Assembly (NCBI GenBank): GCA_013288825.1
Contig: JABDBC010000001.1
Location: 34,475 to 98,474, forward strand
Length of the DNA stretch: 64,000 nucleotides
DNA from: Chlamydiota bacterium
GTDB taxonomy: Bacteria; Chlamydiota; Chlamydiia; Chlamydiales; Parachlamydiaceae
Reading direction: 5' to 3'
A program made the position numbers and the translations under genes. This document shows positions 9,634 through 18,539 of this stretch, piece by piece. Each line of letters begins with the position of its first letter. Positions within the stretch are counted from its first letter, which is position 1. Below the pieces are notes generated by a model. It did no database searches and had not been told where the DNA came from. It saw only the letters and a list, made by a program, of their open reading frames with translations.

Positions 9634-11103
9634 TCATGTCATAAAAGGAGTCCTGAAAGGACGACATTTTTTCGTGAACGCGCCTGAGCCTATTGCTCGG
9701 CCGTTTCTTGACAGGTCTGAGTCTGCAATATCGTAGTTATTTGCTGCCAACATTTTTACCGTTTTACTTGATAAAAGCGTTTCAGCTGATACTCCTTCCA
9801 ATTGAGCCTTTCTCAGAACCCCGTCAAGCAATTGTCTAATATTTGACGACAGACCACTTTCCAAATATTTTTCAAGTAAAAGGGGAAAATTAATGCCTAG
9901 CCTTACCAAGTGTGGAATGATAGCAGGATGTATATTTACTGAATTTTGTGATAATAAAGCTTCATAAATAACATCATCTGTAAGTTGCACCGAATTTTCA
10001 TGTTTACTTGCATAGTCAACAAGATTGAGAAACAGATCGCTGTCATCTAGTTCCAAAGCCCACCCTAGCATTTGTCTTGTAGGCGCGGCCTTATGTTTTT
10101 GCAACAACAAAATAACTTTCTCAGGATTATATCGACAATGCCATCTGACGGCATGTTCTAGAGGCGTTCTTGGGTATCTAGTCGGCGACACATTAGGGTT
10201 TGCTCCCCTGTTCAAAATATATTCCGCCAGAGGTAGATCAACATCCCTCTCCCCTCCACCGTCATAGTAAAGCATTCCCAAAGCGTGATTCAGAATCTTA
10301 AAGCTAAAACGGGGACTTTGAGAATCATTTGGGTGATTAACAATCGTGTCATTAACACTAAGACCATTTTCTAAAAAAAAGATGACAGTGTTGCGGTCAT
10401 TAGTCATATCCAGTCTAAATAGAGTTGCAAATTGTTCTTTAGGATCGAGAACTTCATGCTTAAAAAATAATCTAGCTATTTTGTAATGTTTGTGCTCAAT
10501 TAAAAGATTAAAATGATGTTCTAATAATGCATACGTTTGATTTGCGTATGGAGTACGTTGATGTAATTGACCATGGTATTTCAAAAAAATGTCCAATAGC
10601 CTGCGGTGGTTTTTTAATTGATCGGGATTAGCTCCGATAATTCTCAATCGCGTCAGATAACCTAAACAGCCGGTATCTCTGCTGTTGCCATCTTCTGAGG
10701 CGATTTCTTCTGCGCACAAAAATTCCAATGAAGCAGTTCGATCCGGATTTTGCAGTAGTTCCAAAATAGTTTGATGTCCAAGTGTATGTGTAGAACCCCA
10801 TATGATAGCTGAGCGAGCAGCAGCTAAATCCCCGGATAGTAGCGCCGCTTCATATTTTTTATTCTGGCAGTAACGCCAAATTCCAAGAGTGAGAGTAAAT
10901 AAGCAGACTCGACCGATTTCCTGAGCGATAGTCAGGACAACCGGCTCCAGTTTATCGGATAAAAATGATATTCCATCGATCGCTTCAACGGTTTTTCCAG
11001 AAGGGAGTGTTTCCTCAGTGGAGCCACTCACATAGGTATCCAAAAGATGCATCAAATGGGGTGGTAAAGGATCATTATTTAAGTTAGTTTCGCTTACTGC
11101 CAC
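9634..11103 (-). CDS. Ankyrin-repeat-like protein
   Basis: This is a 489-residue protein with no close named homologue that I recognise. The central part reads as ankyrin-like helical repeats, best seen in the ILNRGANPNV...RTPLEHAV stretch (about residues 285-310). The helices around it are more diverged. A hydrophobic stretch near residues 55-80 could be a membrane segment, and no signal peptide is evident. The GTG start is preceded by AGGAAAAAC. The last ~25 codons run into repeat-derived sequence, so the C-terminus may have been changed by a repeat insertion. A ~130 bp relic of the 3' part is present at 12241-12372. Ankyrin proteins of intracellular bacteria are often host-directed, but that role is inference here. 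Confidence 0.7.
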   Translation of the reverse strand: MAVSETNLNNDPLPPHLMHLLDTYVSGSTEETLPSGKTVEAIDGISFLSDKLEPVVLTIAQEIGRVCLFTLTLGIWRYCQNKKYEAALLSGDLAAARSAIIWGSTHTLGHQTILELLQNPDRTASLEFLCAEEIASEDGNSRDTGCLGYLTRLRIIGANPDQLKNHRRLLDIFLKYHGQLHQRTPYANQTYALLEHHFNLLIEHKHYKIARLFFKHEVLDPKEQFATLFRLDMTNDRNTVIFFLENGLSVNDTIVNHPNDSQSPRFSFKILNHALGMLYYDGGGERDVDLPLAEYILNRGANPNVSPTRYPRTPLEHAVRWHCRYNPEKVILLLQKHKAAPTRQMLGWALELDDSDLFLNLVDYASKHENSVQLTDDVIYEALLSQNSVNIHPAIIPHLVRLGINFPLLLEKYLESGLSSNIRQLLDGVLRKAQLEGVSAETLLSSKTVKMLAANNYDIADSDLSRNGRAIGSGAFTKKCRPFRTPFMT

Positions 11104-11126
11104 GTTTTTCCTGTTGTTAATCTTTC

Positions 11127-11156
11127 ATTGTATCATAAGTAATACTTTATAAACAA
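11127..11156 (-). promoter_or_regulatory. Probable promoter of the ankyrin-like gene
   Basis: Read on the minus strand: -35 TTGTTT, an 18 bp spacer and -10 TACAAT, about 25 bases before the GTG start. The match to the sigma-70-type consensus is good only at the -10. Confidence 0.45.
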
Positions 11157-11234
11157 ACTTTTAGTTATATAATTAGCTATATGTGCAAAAATGCTATATA
11201 TATGACAAAATAAGGAAGAGCTTCACAAAAAATA

Positions 11235-11263
11235 TTGGAAATATTGTTATGAAATGCTATGAT
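11235..11263 (+). promoter_or_regulatory. Promoter of the toxin-antitoxin pair
   Basis: -35 TTGGAA and -10 TATGAT with an exact 17 bp spacer, about 33 bases upstream of the toxin start. The -10 overlaps the palindrome at 11259-11273. Confidence 0.6.
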
Positions 11264-11273
11264 ATGTTATCAT
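11259..11273. promoter_or_regulatory. Putative operator for autoregulation
   Basis: A perfect 15-base palindrome, ATGATA-TGT-TATCAT, covers the -10 box of the toxin-antitoxin promoter. A TATGTTAT half repeats just downstream. HTH antitoxins usually repress their own operon, and this is the obvious binding site. Confidence 0.6.
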
Positions 11274-11295
11274 ATGTTATGTAAGGATAGGTTAA

Positions 11296-11691
11296 ATGGA
11301 AGTGGTGATTACTGACTGGGCTCTACAGTCTTATCTAGAATTAAATAGTGCCTTTACCATTAAAGAATACAGGGAGGTGTTGCGTCCTGATGCCGAATTA
11401 TTGTATGAGTACCCAACACATCCAAAATTTGGAAATAATAAATTCTGGGGTCCGTGTAAGGACAAAAGCGGCAAAATTATTCGGCAAGGATTTAAGATGA
11501 AGTGGCACAACATTGGATCGGGTGGAATACAGCTTCGATTATTGGTCGCCTTTGCGAATGAAACGGCTTATTTATGCAATGCTTATGTTAAAGATAATGA
11601 AAATACAGACTACCGCGAAATGGCCAAACTGAAGATAAAAATTCAACTAATAAATGAGGGAAGATTTATCTTTCGAGGGAGATTATTATGA
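11296..11691 (+). CDS. Probable RelE/HigB-like toxin
   Basis: This 131-residue protein is encoded directly upstream of an HTH antitoxin and overlaps it by four bases (ATGA). The toxin-first, antitoxin-second order is typical of higBA. The C-terminal half (LRLLVAFANETAYLCNAYVK) reads like the beta-sheet core of the RelE/ParE fold, where a hydrophobic strand precedes a conserved lysine. The N-terminal half is longer than in usual RelE toxins. The assignment rests on gene order, size and this weak similarity; mRNA cleavage is inferred, not shown. Confidence 0.65.
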   Translation: MEVVITDWALQSYLELNSAFTIKEYREVLRPDAELLYEYPTHPKFGNNKFWGPCKDKSGKIIRQGFKMKWHNIGSGGIQLRLLVAFANETAYLCNAYVKDNENTDYREMAKLKIKIQLINEGRFIFRGRLL

Positions 11692-12194
11692 GTTATATTC
11701 ATATTCACGATGGTAATCATGATAAGGATTTGCATGTTTTAGATATCCTCAATGAAATGCGTCGTGTGGGTCTGCAGAGTACATTTTTCTGTGCGTTAAT
11801 GGAAAATTGCCAGCGATATGAAGGCATTAGAGATTTAATGGAATTGTGGTTTGATGAAACAAATCCTAAAGAACGTGAGAAAATAATTGTGGATTTGCAG
11901 GAATGTCTTGAAGATATTGTAGAACTGCCTTCAAAACCTGTAGAAAGGCCCTATCTGCGTTTCGACGACCTGAATGAGATCAAACGTGATGTCTTAGAGT
12001 TCAAAAAGCAGTTGCGAGAAGAAGTCGATCGACACGGTGGCATCAGCGAACTTGCTAGAAGGACAGGTATTCCACAATCTTCTCTCAGCAGGTTTTTTAC
12101 ATCGGGCTCAATGCCCCGGCGCACAACTCTCTACAAAATCGCTAAGGCGTTAAACTTGCCTGAATCGGCCGTAGGCTTTAAATGGACAAGATAA
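11688..12194 (+). CDS. HTH (XRE-type) antitoxin
   Basis: This 168-residue protein has a C-terminal helix-turn-helix at about residues 115-165 (ISELARRTGIPQSSLSRF, then a recognition-helix region ending in NLPESAVG). The N-terminal ~100 residues, acidic and helical, probably bind and neutralise the upstream toxin. It is translationally coupled to the toxin by a 4-base overlap. It should repress the operon through the palindrome at 11259-11273. The HTH call is solid and the antitoxin role is inferred from context. Confidence 0.78.
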   Translation: MSYIHIHDGNHDKDLHVLDILNEMRRVGLQSTFFCALMENCQRYEGIRDLMELWFDETNPKEREKIIVDLQECLEDIVELPSKPVERPYLRFDDLNEIKRDVLEFKKQLREEVDRHGGISELARRTGIPQSSLSRFFTSGSMPRRTTLYKIAKALNLPESAVGFKWTR

Positions 12195-12240
12195 TCTTAT
12201 AAAATAGACTGCTTTCTTGCGTGTTTAAATGTGATATCTT

Positions 12241-12372
12241 TTTGCTGCCAACATTTTTAGCGTTTTACTTGATTAAAGCCTTTCAGCTGATACTCCTTCC
12301 AATTGAGCCCTTCTCAAACCCCGTCAAGCAATTGTCTAATATTTGACGACAGATCATTTTCTAAATATTTGT
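12241..12372 (-). pseudogene. Relic of the ankyrin-like gene 3' region
   Basis: These ~130 bases match 9741-9872 in the same orientation at roughly 90% identity, with small deletions that break the frame. They are a leftover from a duplication of the ankyrin-like gene. Together the two copies form direct repeats that bracket the gene and the toxin-antitoxin pair. The rest of the gap to 12588 is AT-rich, with one possible promoter for the next gene. Confidence 0.8.
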
Positions 12373-12511
12373 TTACGAGAGCTAAGACTCATTTTCTTCT
12401 GTGAAATTGGTTATAAGTTATTTTTTGACGATCCATTATCTCTATAATTAGGTGTCTTTTACGTCAGAATTACTTAATTTTTATTAAAAATATTATAAAA
12501 AATATATTTTA

Positions 12512-12540
12512 TTCCATTATATTTTATGTTAATATATAAT
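12512..12540 (+). promoter_or_regulatory. Possible promoter of the first paralogue
   Basis: A perfect TATAAT lies at 12535-12540, with a weak -35 (TTCCAT) 17 bp upstream, in a very AT-rich stretch before the first gene of the tandem family. Confidence 0.4.
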
Positions 12541-12588
12541 GGATATTAAAAGTAATATATTGATGTTTAAAGATGGAGAATAATTATT

Positions 12589-13941
12589 ATGGTGCCTAGC
12601 GGATGGATTCCTTATAGACAAGGATGGATTCCAGTGAAGAAGCCTGAAAAGGAGTTTACTTCACAGGATTTTTTTTGCACTCTAAAAGAGTTTGCTGAAA
12701 AGGGAAAGGTTGCACCTTCACAGTTAAGTCCTATTATTGTGAGTCTTTCTAAAGCTATATCAAGGGAAGGCCACGATTATCACGATCTCGTTCATTTGCG
12801 CTCTGTATTGGTCAATCTCAAAGGAAGGGTCAGGGCCTTAGACAGAATTGATTGGAAGAATTTTGGGTTGACCCTAACTCCCTATACTACCTTGGACAGT
12901 TGCATAATGAATTTAGTAGTGCTAAAAAATTCGGAATCGATAAGTAAAGGGGATATAAAAGAGATCGTCGAGTATATGCAGACGGCTATGCGTGTTGACA
13001 AAGAATTTGCTGCTACAGCTGGTGTAAAAGTCAAAAGACTCCTTGAAACAATTCCTTTTGTAATTTACAAAATTGAAAATTCTGAAACTCGGCACAAGGC
13101 ATTTTTTCAACTTCTTTCCGCAGTCTTTACAACCTCCGCAGATTTACGCGAGCATTTATCTAAAAAAGGGAACAAGACAGTCTTGGCATATGTGATTACT
13201 CAAGTGCTTAAAATCGAGCCTACAATCGTAACTGGAAAATCATTAGCTAGATTAATAAATTATGGTTTTTTTTATTTTCCATATTTTCGAAATCTCATAA
13301 AAGAAATAGCACCCGGCGAATTAGATGAGCTAATCACTCAATATTTTAAAGTTGATGAGGGAGATAATAATATTCTTCCATTAGTGAATTTTTTTGGACG
13401 AATAAATGATGATGGGCAACGTGCAAAGGCATTTGACTGCTTACGCAAGCATTTCTTTTCCACTTATGTTAATAATCAAAAGAGTGCAGAAGAATTTGCG
13501 AAAGATGCTTCTGGATTGCTGGAAGTGCTAAATGAACATCTTCCTGATGAAGTTTTGTGTGAATGGAATTGTGGATTTGCTATTATGTTTGCTGCGCAAC
13601 TCAAGGATTTTGATACTTCCTATGAATATATAAGGGAATTTTGTGTAGAGGGATTTGAAAGGCTAGATCCAAAGATAAAGGTGGTGATAGATCGTACCAT
13701 CTTGCAATTACAGGAATTGTACTGTCGTACACAATGTGAAGAGGCTCTTAGAGTTGCAGCGCGTGGAGACTTTGTCTCAGCAGAAAATCTGCTTACCAAT
13801 AGGGAAAAGTCGGGAAGTATATATAATATCTTCCATGAGGATGCAGAAGTCGAAGGGATTAGAAAAATGATCGCTCATACTAGATCACAAATCGCAGCGT
13901 GCAGAGAAGAAGCCGCGAAAAAATCGATAAGCACGAAATAG
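12589..13941 (+). CDS. Tandem-family protein 1 (unknown function)
   Basis: First of ten consecutive same-strand paralogues; I recognise no named family. Residues ~20-125 match the family N-terminal domain, with the W..F core at DWKNFGL. It lacks the long Ser/Thr/Pro linker of its neighbours. The central domain (~residues 145-270) carries the signature IEPTIVTGKSLARLINYGFF, then a helical region whose DEVLCEWNCGFAIMFA segment aligns with the later paralogues. The C-terminal ~100 residues look TPR-like (ALRVAARGDFVSAENLL). There is no signal peptide or membrane segment. The ATG follows GGAGAATAATT. Confidence 0.8.
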   Translation: MVPSGWIPYRQGWIPVKKPEKEFTSQDFFCTLKEFAEKGKVAPSQLSPIIVSLSKAISREGHDYHDLVHLRSVLVNLKGRVRALDRIDWKNFGLTLTPYTTLDSCIMNLVVLKNSESISKGDIKEIVEYMQTAMRVDKEFAATAGVKVKRLLETIPFVIYKIENSETRHKAFFQLLSAVFTTSADLREHLSKKGNKTVLAYVITQVLKIEPTIVTGKSLARLINYGFFYFPYFRNLIKEIAPGELDELITQYFKVDEGDNNILPLVNFFGRINDDGQRAKAFDCLRKHFFSTYVNNQKSAEEFAKDASGLLEVLNEHLPDEVLCEWNCGFAIMFAAQLKDFDTSYEYIREFCVEGFERLDPKIKVVIDRTILQLQELYCRTQCEEALRVAARGDFVSAENLLTNREKSGSIYNIFHEDAEVEGIRKMIAHTRSQIAACREEAAKKSISTK

Positions 13942-13958
13942 TGTGATTAAGGAGGCTA

Positions 13959-14165
13959 TTGGTTTAATTTCGTCCAATTGGTCTTCAGGCCAACGGCCTG
14001 ACGTATAAAAGCCTAGGGCACCGCCCTAGGTATGGTGTAAGTGTGTTTTTCAGGCTGAAAGCCTGACGTATAGCTATACGTCAGGCTTTCAGCCTGAAAA
14101 AGACTCTACACCATACCTAGGGCTGTGCCCTAGGCTTTTATACGTCAGGCCGTTGGCCTGAAGAC
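13959..14165. repeat. Compound palindrome with three internal palindromes per arm
   Basis: A single-sided ATTGGTTTAATTTCGTCCAA module (13963-13982) precedes a nearly perfect inverted repeat (13981-14165). Its arms each contain CAGGCCAACGGCCTG, CCTAGGGCACCGCCCTAGG and CAGGCTGAAAGCCTG, which are themselves palindromes. The centre is ACGTATAGCTATACGT. A CCGTTGGCCTGAA fragment recurs at 22688-22700 and 23976-23988, between later paralogues. A terminator role after the first paralogue is plausible. Confidence 0.85.
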
Positions 14166-14222
14166 GGGCACTTCTGCAATTATCTCATTATCGTCCATTG
14201 TATGTTCAAAAAATAAAGTGTG

Positions 14223-14251
14223 TTTCTTTTTATTATCCGTTAATCTATCAT
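14223..14251 (+). promoter_or_regulatory. Possible promoter of paralogue 2
   Basis: TTTCTT, a 17 bp spacer and TATCAT. The surrounding sequence is repeated with few changes upstream of paralogue 3 (around 16420-16480), including the GAAAATATCTAA block. The promoter region therefore seems to have been duplicated with the gene. Confidence 0.35.
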
Positions 14252-14295
14252 TCTCATGAAAATATCTAATCACATTTTAAGGGAATGGAAATACT

Positions 14296-16362
14296 ATGGC
14301 TGAGCCTTCATCTTTATCTACCCAACTGTCTATCGAGAGCTTCTTTTCGGAAACTATTCAACCTTCTTTGCGAAGCATCGCTGAACAAGGGATATCAGGA
14401 GCCGTTGATAAGATAGATGGTGCTATATCTCTAATTGTAAATGGAAAGACACTCTATCCATCAAATATCGAACTACAACAATTATATAACGGTTTATTTA
14501 AATTTAAAGAAAGATTAACGTGGAACATAGAACAATGGGAAGAATTTAGTACATTTGTTAATGAGGAAGATAATAATTTAATCAGTTTAATCAAGAAATT
14601 AGAACGATTGAATCCCTGTACGTTAACCGCTGCTGCGACAGAGCCCCCTGCAACAGCCCCTGAAACATCTGTTACACCCATCCGATCGTCTGATTCGACG
14701 ACATCGCCCTCTTCATTGCCAGTATCTCCTGCTTCAGCCCCAGCCCCCACAAAGCCATCTTCATCCACTTATCGGACCTATGATGAGGTGATGGCAGAAT
14801 TTGACAGAGAAATTTCAAGAGTGAATAGGAGGGATCTTATTGATGTAGGTTATTTCATGAAAATTACGCCATTTATAAAATTAATCCCTACTAATTTAAA
14901 ATTACTAGAAACAAGTGAAGAACGTCAAAAAGCTTTTTTTCATTTTCTCACTAAATTATTTACAGATAAAGATGATTTTAATAGCTATGTTGATTTTATT
15001 GATAGATCTGGCAGAAAAATTTTTATCGATGATATTAAAACACTAGTTAAAGAAGTAAATGAGATTGATCCGGCAATTTTTACTGGTAAGTCTTTAGTCG
15101 TGTTAATAAATTATCAATTTTTTTCTAACCCTGATTTCCAATCTCTTATGAGTCGTCCAGAAAAGGACTGGGAATTGATTTGTGTAGCAGCGATTAATTA
15201 TGCAAAAAGTGGAAATATTAGGGAGGCCGAACGGGAATTATCTCGGCGTGGTGAGGGTTGGAAACCAACACACAGTGCGAATTCAATAGCCTTGTTGGCA
15301 CGCACTCGAGAACAAATCAATCGCTTGGCCACTTTTTTTGTGAGAGAAACTCTTCCATTAAATTTGCAGTTGATCGCCGAAGCTGAACGGACGCAAGTTT
15401 CTGACATGATGGATACTGTACGTGATCAGATTGATTTGGCCAGATGCCCTCAATATCCAGAAACTATCAGTGACGAGCTCGATCACTTAAAAAGTGCATT
15501 AGAGGCGTTAAGGAAGGGTGTCGATGATTGGAGTTTGTCTAGGTGGGAGGAATTTGGGAAAATTGTTAATGAAAGGGGGGCATCGTTACAGTCGCTAACT
15601 GAGCAATTAGAACTACTTCTTAGCTTCAAGGAATCAGAAGTTCCAGTTCCACCCTTGAGTTCTTCGTCAAAACTATCTGGGTCTTCGATCAATAGTCTCA
15701 GCTCTGAACAAATCAATAAAACAATTATTTCTTGCATGAATGATGTTGATTGTGATTTTGATGCTTACGAATGTGCTGTTAATACTAGACAAATTCTTGA
15801 TAAAGAAACTCGGATCAGTGCATTGGATACGCTCTATGGGTGCCTATTTTCTGATAAAATGAGTCAAAAAAGAATTGAAAAGTTCTCAGAACAAGCGGAT
15901 CGCATTTTGGATTATGTGGATAGTCCTGGTTTTTCAGAGGAGACAAGGTGCAAGTGGTATTGTGGATTTACGGTTATGTTTGCCAAGGTTAATGAGTACA
16001 GGAAGGCAGAAACAATTATAAATGAATATGAGTTTTTTGCCGAAAAGAATTGGTTAATGAACATAGAATTACGTGAATTGCTTAAAGTTGCTAAGCAACA
16101 AGTTAAAGAGATCTGCAGTAGAGCATGTTGTTCTCGAGCGCTAATGCATGCAAAGCTTGGCGACTTTGAGTTTGCGTACCAGCTACTCGAATGGGTAACT
16201 AATGTACCTTTTGCTGAGACAATTTTAGGTGCGGAATCAACTAAATTGATTACAGTTACCGAAGCACAGGTCAAAAAACTTGATGAGATTGCTTCAGCGA
16301 AGATTGCAATCGTATTGGAACCGGCTAATATTTCAACAACAATACCTGCTAGCTTAAAATAA
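14296..16362 (+). CDS. Tandem-family protein 2, composite
   Basis: This 688-residue mosaic starts with the N-terminal domain (residues ~12-110: FFSETIQPSLRSI..., WNIEQWEEF...), then a Thr/Pro/Ser linker (~112-158). A central domain follows with IDPAIFTGKSLVVLINYQFF (~residues 257-276). Soon after the signature, at DWELICVAA, it switches to a second block with another W..F domain (WSLSRWEEFGKIV), a second Ser-rich linker and a helical tail. That second half is nearly the same as the C-terminal half of paralogue 4 (15165-16350 against 20220-21395). The first half matches paralogue 3. The gene looks like a recombination product of two relatives. The RBS is AAGGGAATGG. No secretion signal of the Sec type is present. 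Confidence 0.82.
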   Translation: MAEPSSLSTQLSIESFFSETIQPSLRSIAEQGISGAVDKIDGAISLIVNGKTLYPSNIELQQLYNGLFKFKERLTWNIEQWEEFSTFVNEEDNNLISLIKKLERLNPCTLTAAATEPPATAPETSVTPIRSSDSTTSPSSLPVSPASAPAPTKPSSSTYRTYDEVMAEFDREISRVNRRDLIDVGYFMKITPFIKLIPTNLKLLETSEERQKAFFHFLTKLFTDKDDFNSYVDFIDRSGRKIFIDDIKTLVKEVNEIDPAIFTGKSLVVLINYQFFSNPDFQSLMSRPEKDWELICVAAINYAKSGNIREAERELSRRGEGWKPTHSANSIALLARTREQINRLATFFVRETLPLNLQLIAEAERTQVSDMMDTVRDQIDLARCPQYPETISDELDHLKSALEALRKGVDDWSLSRWEEFGKIVNERGASLQSLTEQLELLLSFKESEVPVPPLSSSSKLSGSSINSLSSEQINKTIISCMNDVDCDFDAYECAVNTRQILDKETRISALDTLYGCLFSDKMSQKRIEKFSEQADRILDYVDSPGFSEETRCKWYCGFTVMFAKVNEYRKAETIINEYEFFAEKNWLMNIELRELLKVAKQQVKEICSRACCSRALMHAKLGDFEFAYQLLEWVTNVPFAETILGAESTKLITVTEAQVKKLDEIASAKIAIVLEPANISTTIPASLK

Positions 16363-16538
16363 CATAACAGTTCAGAAATGATTTTATGAAAGCTTTAAAA
16401 AAATTAAAAAATTAAAGCGTATTTCCTTTTATCATTCATTAGTCTATCATGTTGCTGAAAATATCTAACAACATGATTGAAAGTTAAACCAATAGCCAAG
16501 ATAAAAAATACTGTTTATTTTAAAGGAATGGAAATATT

Positions 16539-18032
16539 ATGTTTGAGCCTTCTTCTTTACATACACCGTCTACTGCGTTGATACCCAATATCGAGAGCTT
16601 CTTTTCGAAAACTATTCAACCTTCTTTGCGAAGCATCGTTGAACAAGGATTATCAGGAGCCGTTGATAAGATAAATGATCTTATATCTCTGATTGTAAAA
16701 GAAATGACAATCTATCCTTCAAATATTGAACTGCAACAATTGCATTATGGTTTAGATGAATTTAGAGGAAGATTAAAGTGGAATATAGAACAATGGGAAA
16801 AATTTGCAGAATTTGTCAAAGAGGAAGATAACAATTCAATCAGTCTAATCGAGAAATTAGAACGATTGAATCCCTGTACGTTAACCGCCCCTGCAACAGC
16901 TCCTGAAACATCTGTTACACCAATCAGCACGCCTGATTCGACGACATCGCCCTCTTCATTGCCGGTGTCTTCTGCTTCAATCCCAGCCTCCACAGAGCCA
17001 TCTTCATCCATTTATCGGACCTATGATGAGGTAAAGGCAGAATTTGACGGACAAATTGCACCCATGGATAGGAGCAAGTTTACTATTGATGTAGTTTATT
17101 TCAGAAGAATTACATCATTCTTACAATCTATTCCCGCCAATTTAAAGTCATTAGAAACAAGTGAGGAACGTCAAAAAGCATTTTTTTATTTTCTAAACAA
17201 ATTATTTAGAGATAAAGATGATTTTAAAGACTATGTTGACTCTAATGATGCTCAGCGTGGTAGAAGATTTTTTATCTCTAATATTAAAACACTTGTTGAA
17301 GAAGTAAATAAGATTGATCCGGCAATTTTTACTGGTAAATCTTTAGTCGCATTAATAAATTATCAATTTTTTTCTAATCCTGATTTACAATTGCTTATAA
17401 CAGAACCGACTTCTGATGAAATGGATGAGTTAATTGCTATTTATATTAATTCCATAGAGGACGATAAGACTCATAACAATTTTTATGAGTTAGCGATGTT
17501 TATTGAAAATATAAAAAATGTTGAAACGCAAAAAAGAGCCTTTCGCAGTTTGCATCAACAATTGCTTTCTACAATAAATGACCCAAAAAGAACCAAGAGT
17601 TTTGCTCGTGAAGCAGAGTATGATGGCATTTTGCATTATTTAGAAGATCATTATCTTTCGGTGGATGAAGCTTGTAAATTGTGGTGCGCGGTTGCGAAGA
17701 TGTACGGGGATTTTGGAGACTTTAGATGCTCATATAAATATTTAGCAATGGCATTTGAAAAATCGGAAGAATTGAGTAAAGAGTCTATGGCTTTGATAAC
17801 CTCTACTAGAGCAGATGTTCAGGAGGTGCACTGTAGAATATTTAGTGTAATAGTGATGGCTTTAGCAGAATCTGGAAATTTTACCGCAGCTAATGGTCTC
17901 TTAGATCGCCTTTTGGATGAGATGCCGTTACCAGGAGCAAATTCTGTAGTGTTTGAAGCAAACGCAGCAACATTCATAGCAAATATTAGGAAGCAAATCA
18001 ATGATAAGAGGCTATTCTGTGATTCGGAGTAG
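16539..18032 (+). CDS. Tandem-family protein 3 (unknown function)
   Basis: 497 residues in the typical family layout. The N-terminus is Ser/Thr/Pro-rich, the N-domain runs ~20-110 (WNIEQWEKF), a Thr/Pro/Ser linker ~112-160, and the central domain ~165-330 carries IDPAIFTGKSLVALINYQFF. A helical tail with DEACKLWCAVAKMYGDFGDF follows. Its first ~300 codons are very close to paralogue 2. The final codons (CGATTCGGAGTAG context) belong to the outermost layer of the next palindrome, so the C-terminus is partly repeat-encoded. The RBS is AAAGGAATGG, shared with paralogue 2. Confidence 0.82.
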   Translation: MFEPSSLHTPSTALIPNIESFFSKTIQPSLRSIVEQGLSGAVDKINDLISLIVKEMTIYPSNIELQQLHYGLDEFRGRLKWNIEQWEKFAEFVKEEDNNSISLIEKLERLNPCTLTAPATAPETSVTPISTPDSTTSPSSLPVSSASIPASTEPSSSIYRTYDEVKAEFDGQIAPMDRSKFTIDVVYFRRITSFLQSIPANLKSLETSEERQKAFFYFLNKLFRDKDDFKDYVDSNDAQRGRRFFISNIKTLVEEVNKIDPAIFTGKSLVALINYQFFSNPDLQLLITEPTSDEMDELIAIYINSIEDDKTHNNFYELAMFIENIKNVETQKRAFRSLHQQLLSTINDPKRTKSFAREAEYDGILHYLEDHYLSVDEACKLWCAVAKMYGDFGDFRCSYKYLAMAFEKSEELSKESMALITSTRADVQEVHCRIFSVIVMALAESGNFTAANGLLDRLLDEMPLPGANSVVFEANAATFIANIRKQINDKRLFCDSE

Positions 18033-18501
18033 GTAACATCGGTCCCTGCTCTTGTCGCCGCATTCGCATAGCCATCAAGCTAAGGCTCAAGATCTGAAGA
18101 TTTTACCACAGAGTTCACAGAAACAGAGAAAGCAGAGAGATAGGAGAGAAAGGTAAGAAAAATCGGGCTATTGTTTTAATTTTGTCCAAATATAGCTTTA
18201 CGACTTATAATTCCCTCTGCGTCTCCCCGCCTCTGCGTCTCTGCGTTAAAATTGTTGTAATGATTAACGCAGGGACGCAGAGGCGGGGAGACGCAGAGGG
18301 AATTATAAGTCACTAAAGCTACGTTTTGGACAAAGTTAACCCTATAGCAAAAAATTGCGATTAATAATCTCTACCCTACTCCCCAATCTCTCTGTTTTCT
18401 CTGTGATCTCAGTGGTAAAATGTTCAGATCTTGCCTTCTTAGCTTGATGGCTATGCGAATGCGGCGACAGGAGAAGGATGTACCTACCCCGAATCACGGG
18501 G
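18016..18501. repeat. Five-layer nested palindrome (~490 bp)
   Basis: Concentric modules, outside in: TGTGATTCGGAGTAGGTA; GTCGCCGCATTCGCATAGCC with AAGCTAAGG; AGATCTGAAGATTTTACCAC plus a CACAGAGA-rich run; GGCTATTG...TTTTGTCCAAA; and GACTTATAATTCCCTCTGCG with repeated CTCTGCGTCT units. Each has its mirror copy on the right side around a short AT-rich centre (~18249-18260). The inner two layers also occur alone at 29525, 31472 and 32636. The left outer layer includes the stop codon of paralogue 3. Confidence 0.9.
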
Positions 18502-18539
18502 CTATAAGTTTTAATTATTTTTAATAGGAGCACACAAAT

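Noticed and set aside
9493..9687. 64-codon plus-strand frame in the convergent gap
   Set aside because: It consists of repeat fragments and overlaps the end of the ankyrin-like gene.
18016..18501. Insertion sequence or classical MITE
   Set aside because: No transposase, no consistent terminal repeat or target-site duplication; the concentric structure does not fit a simple element.
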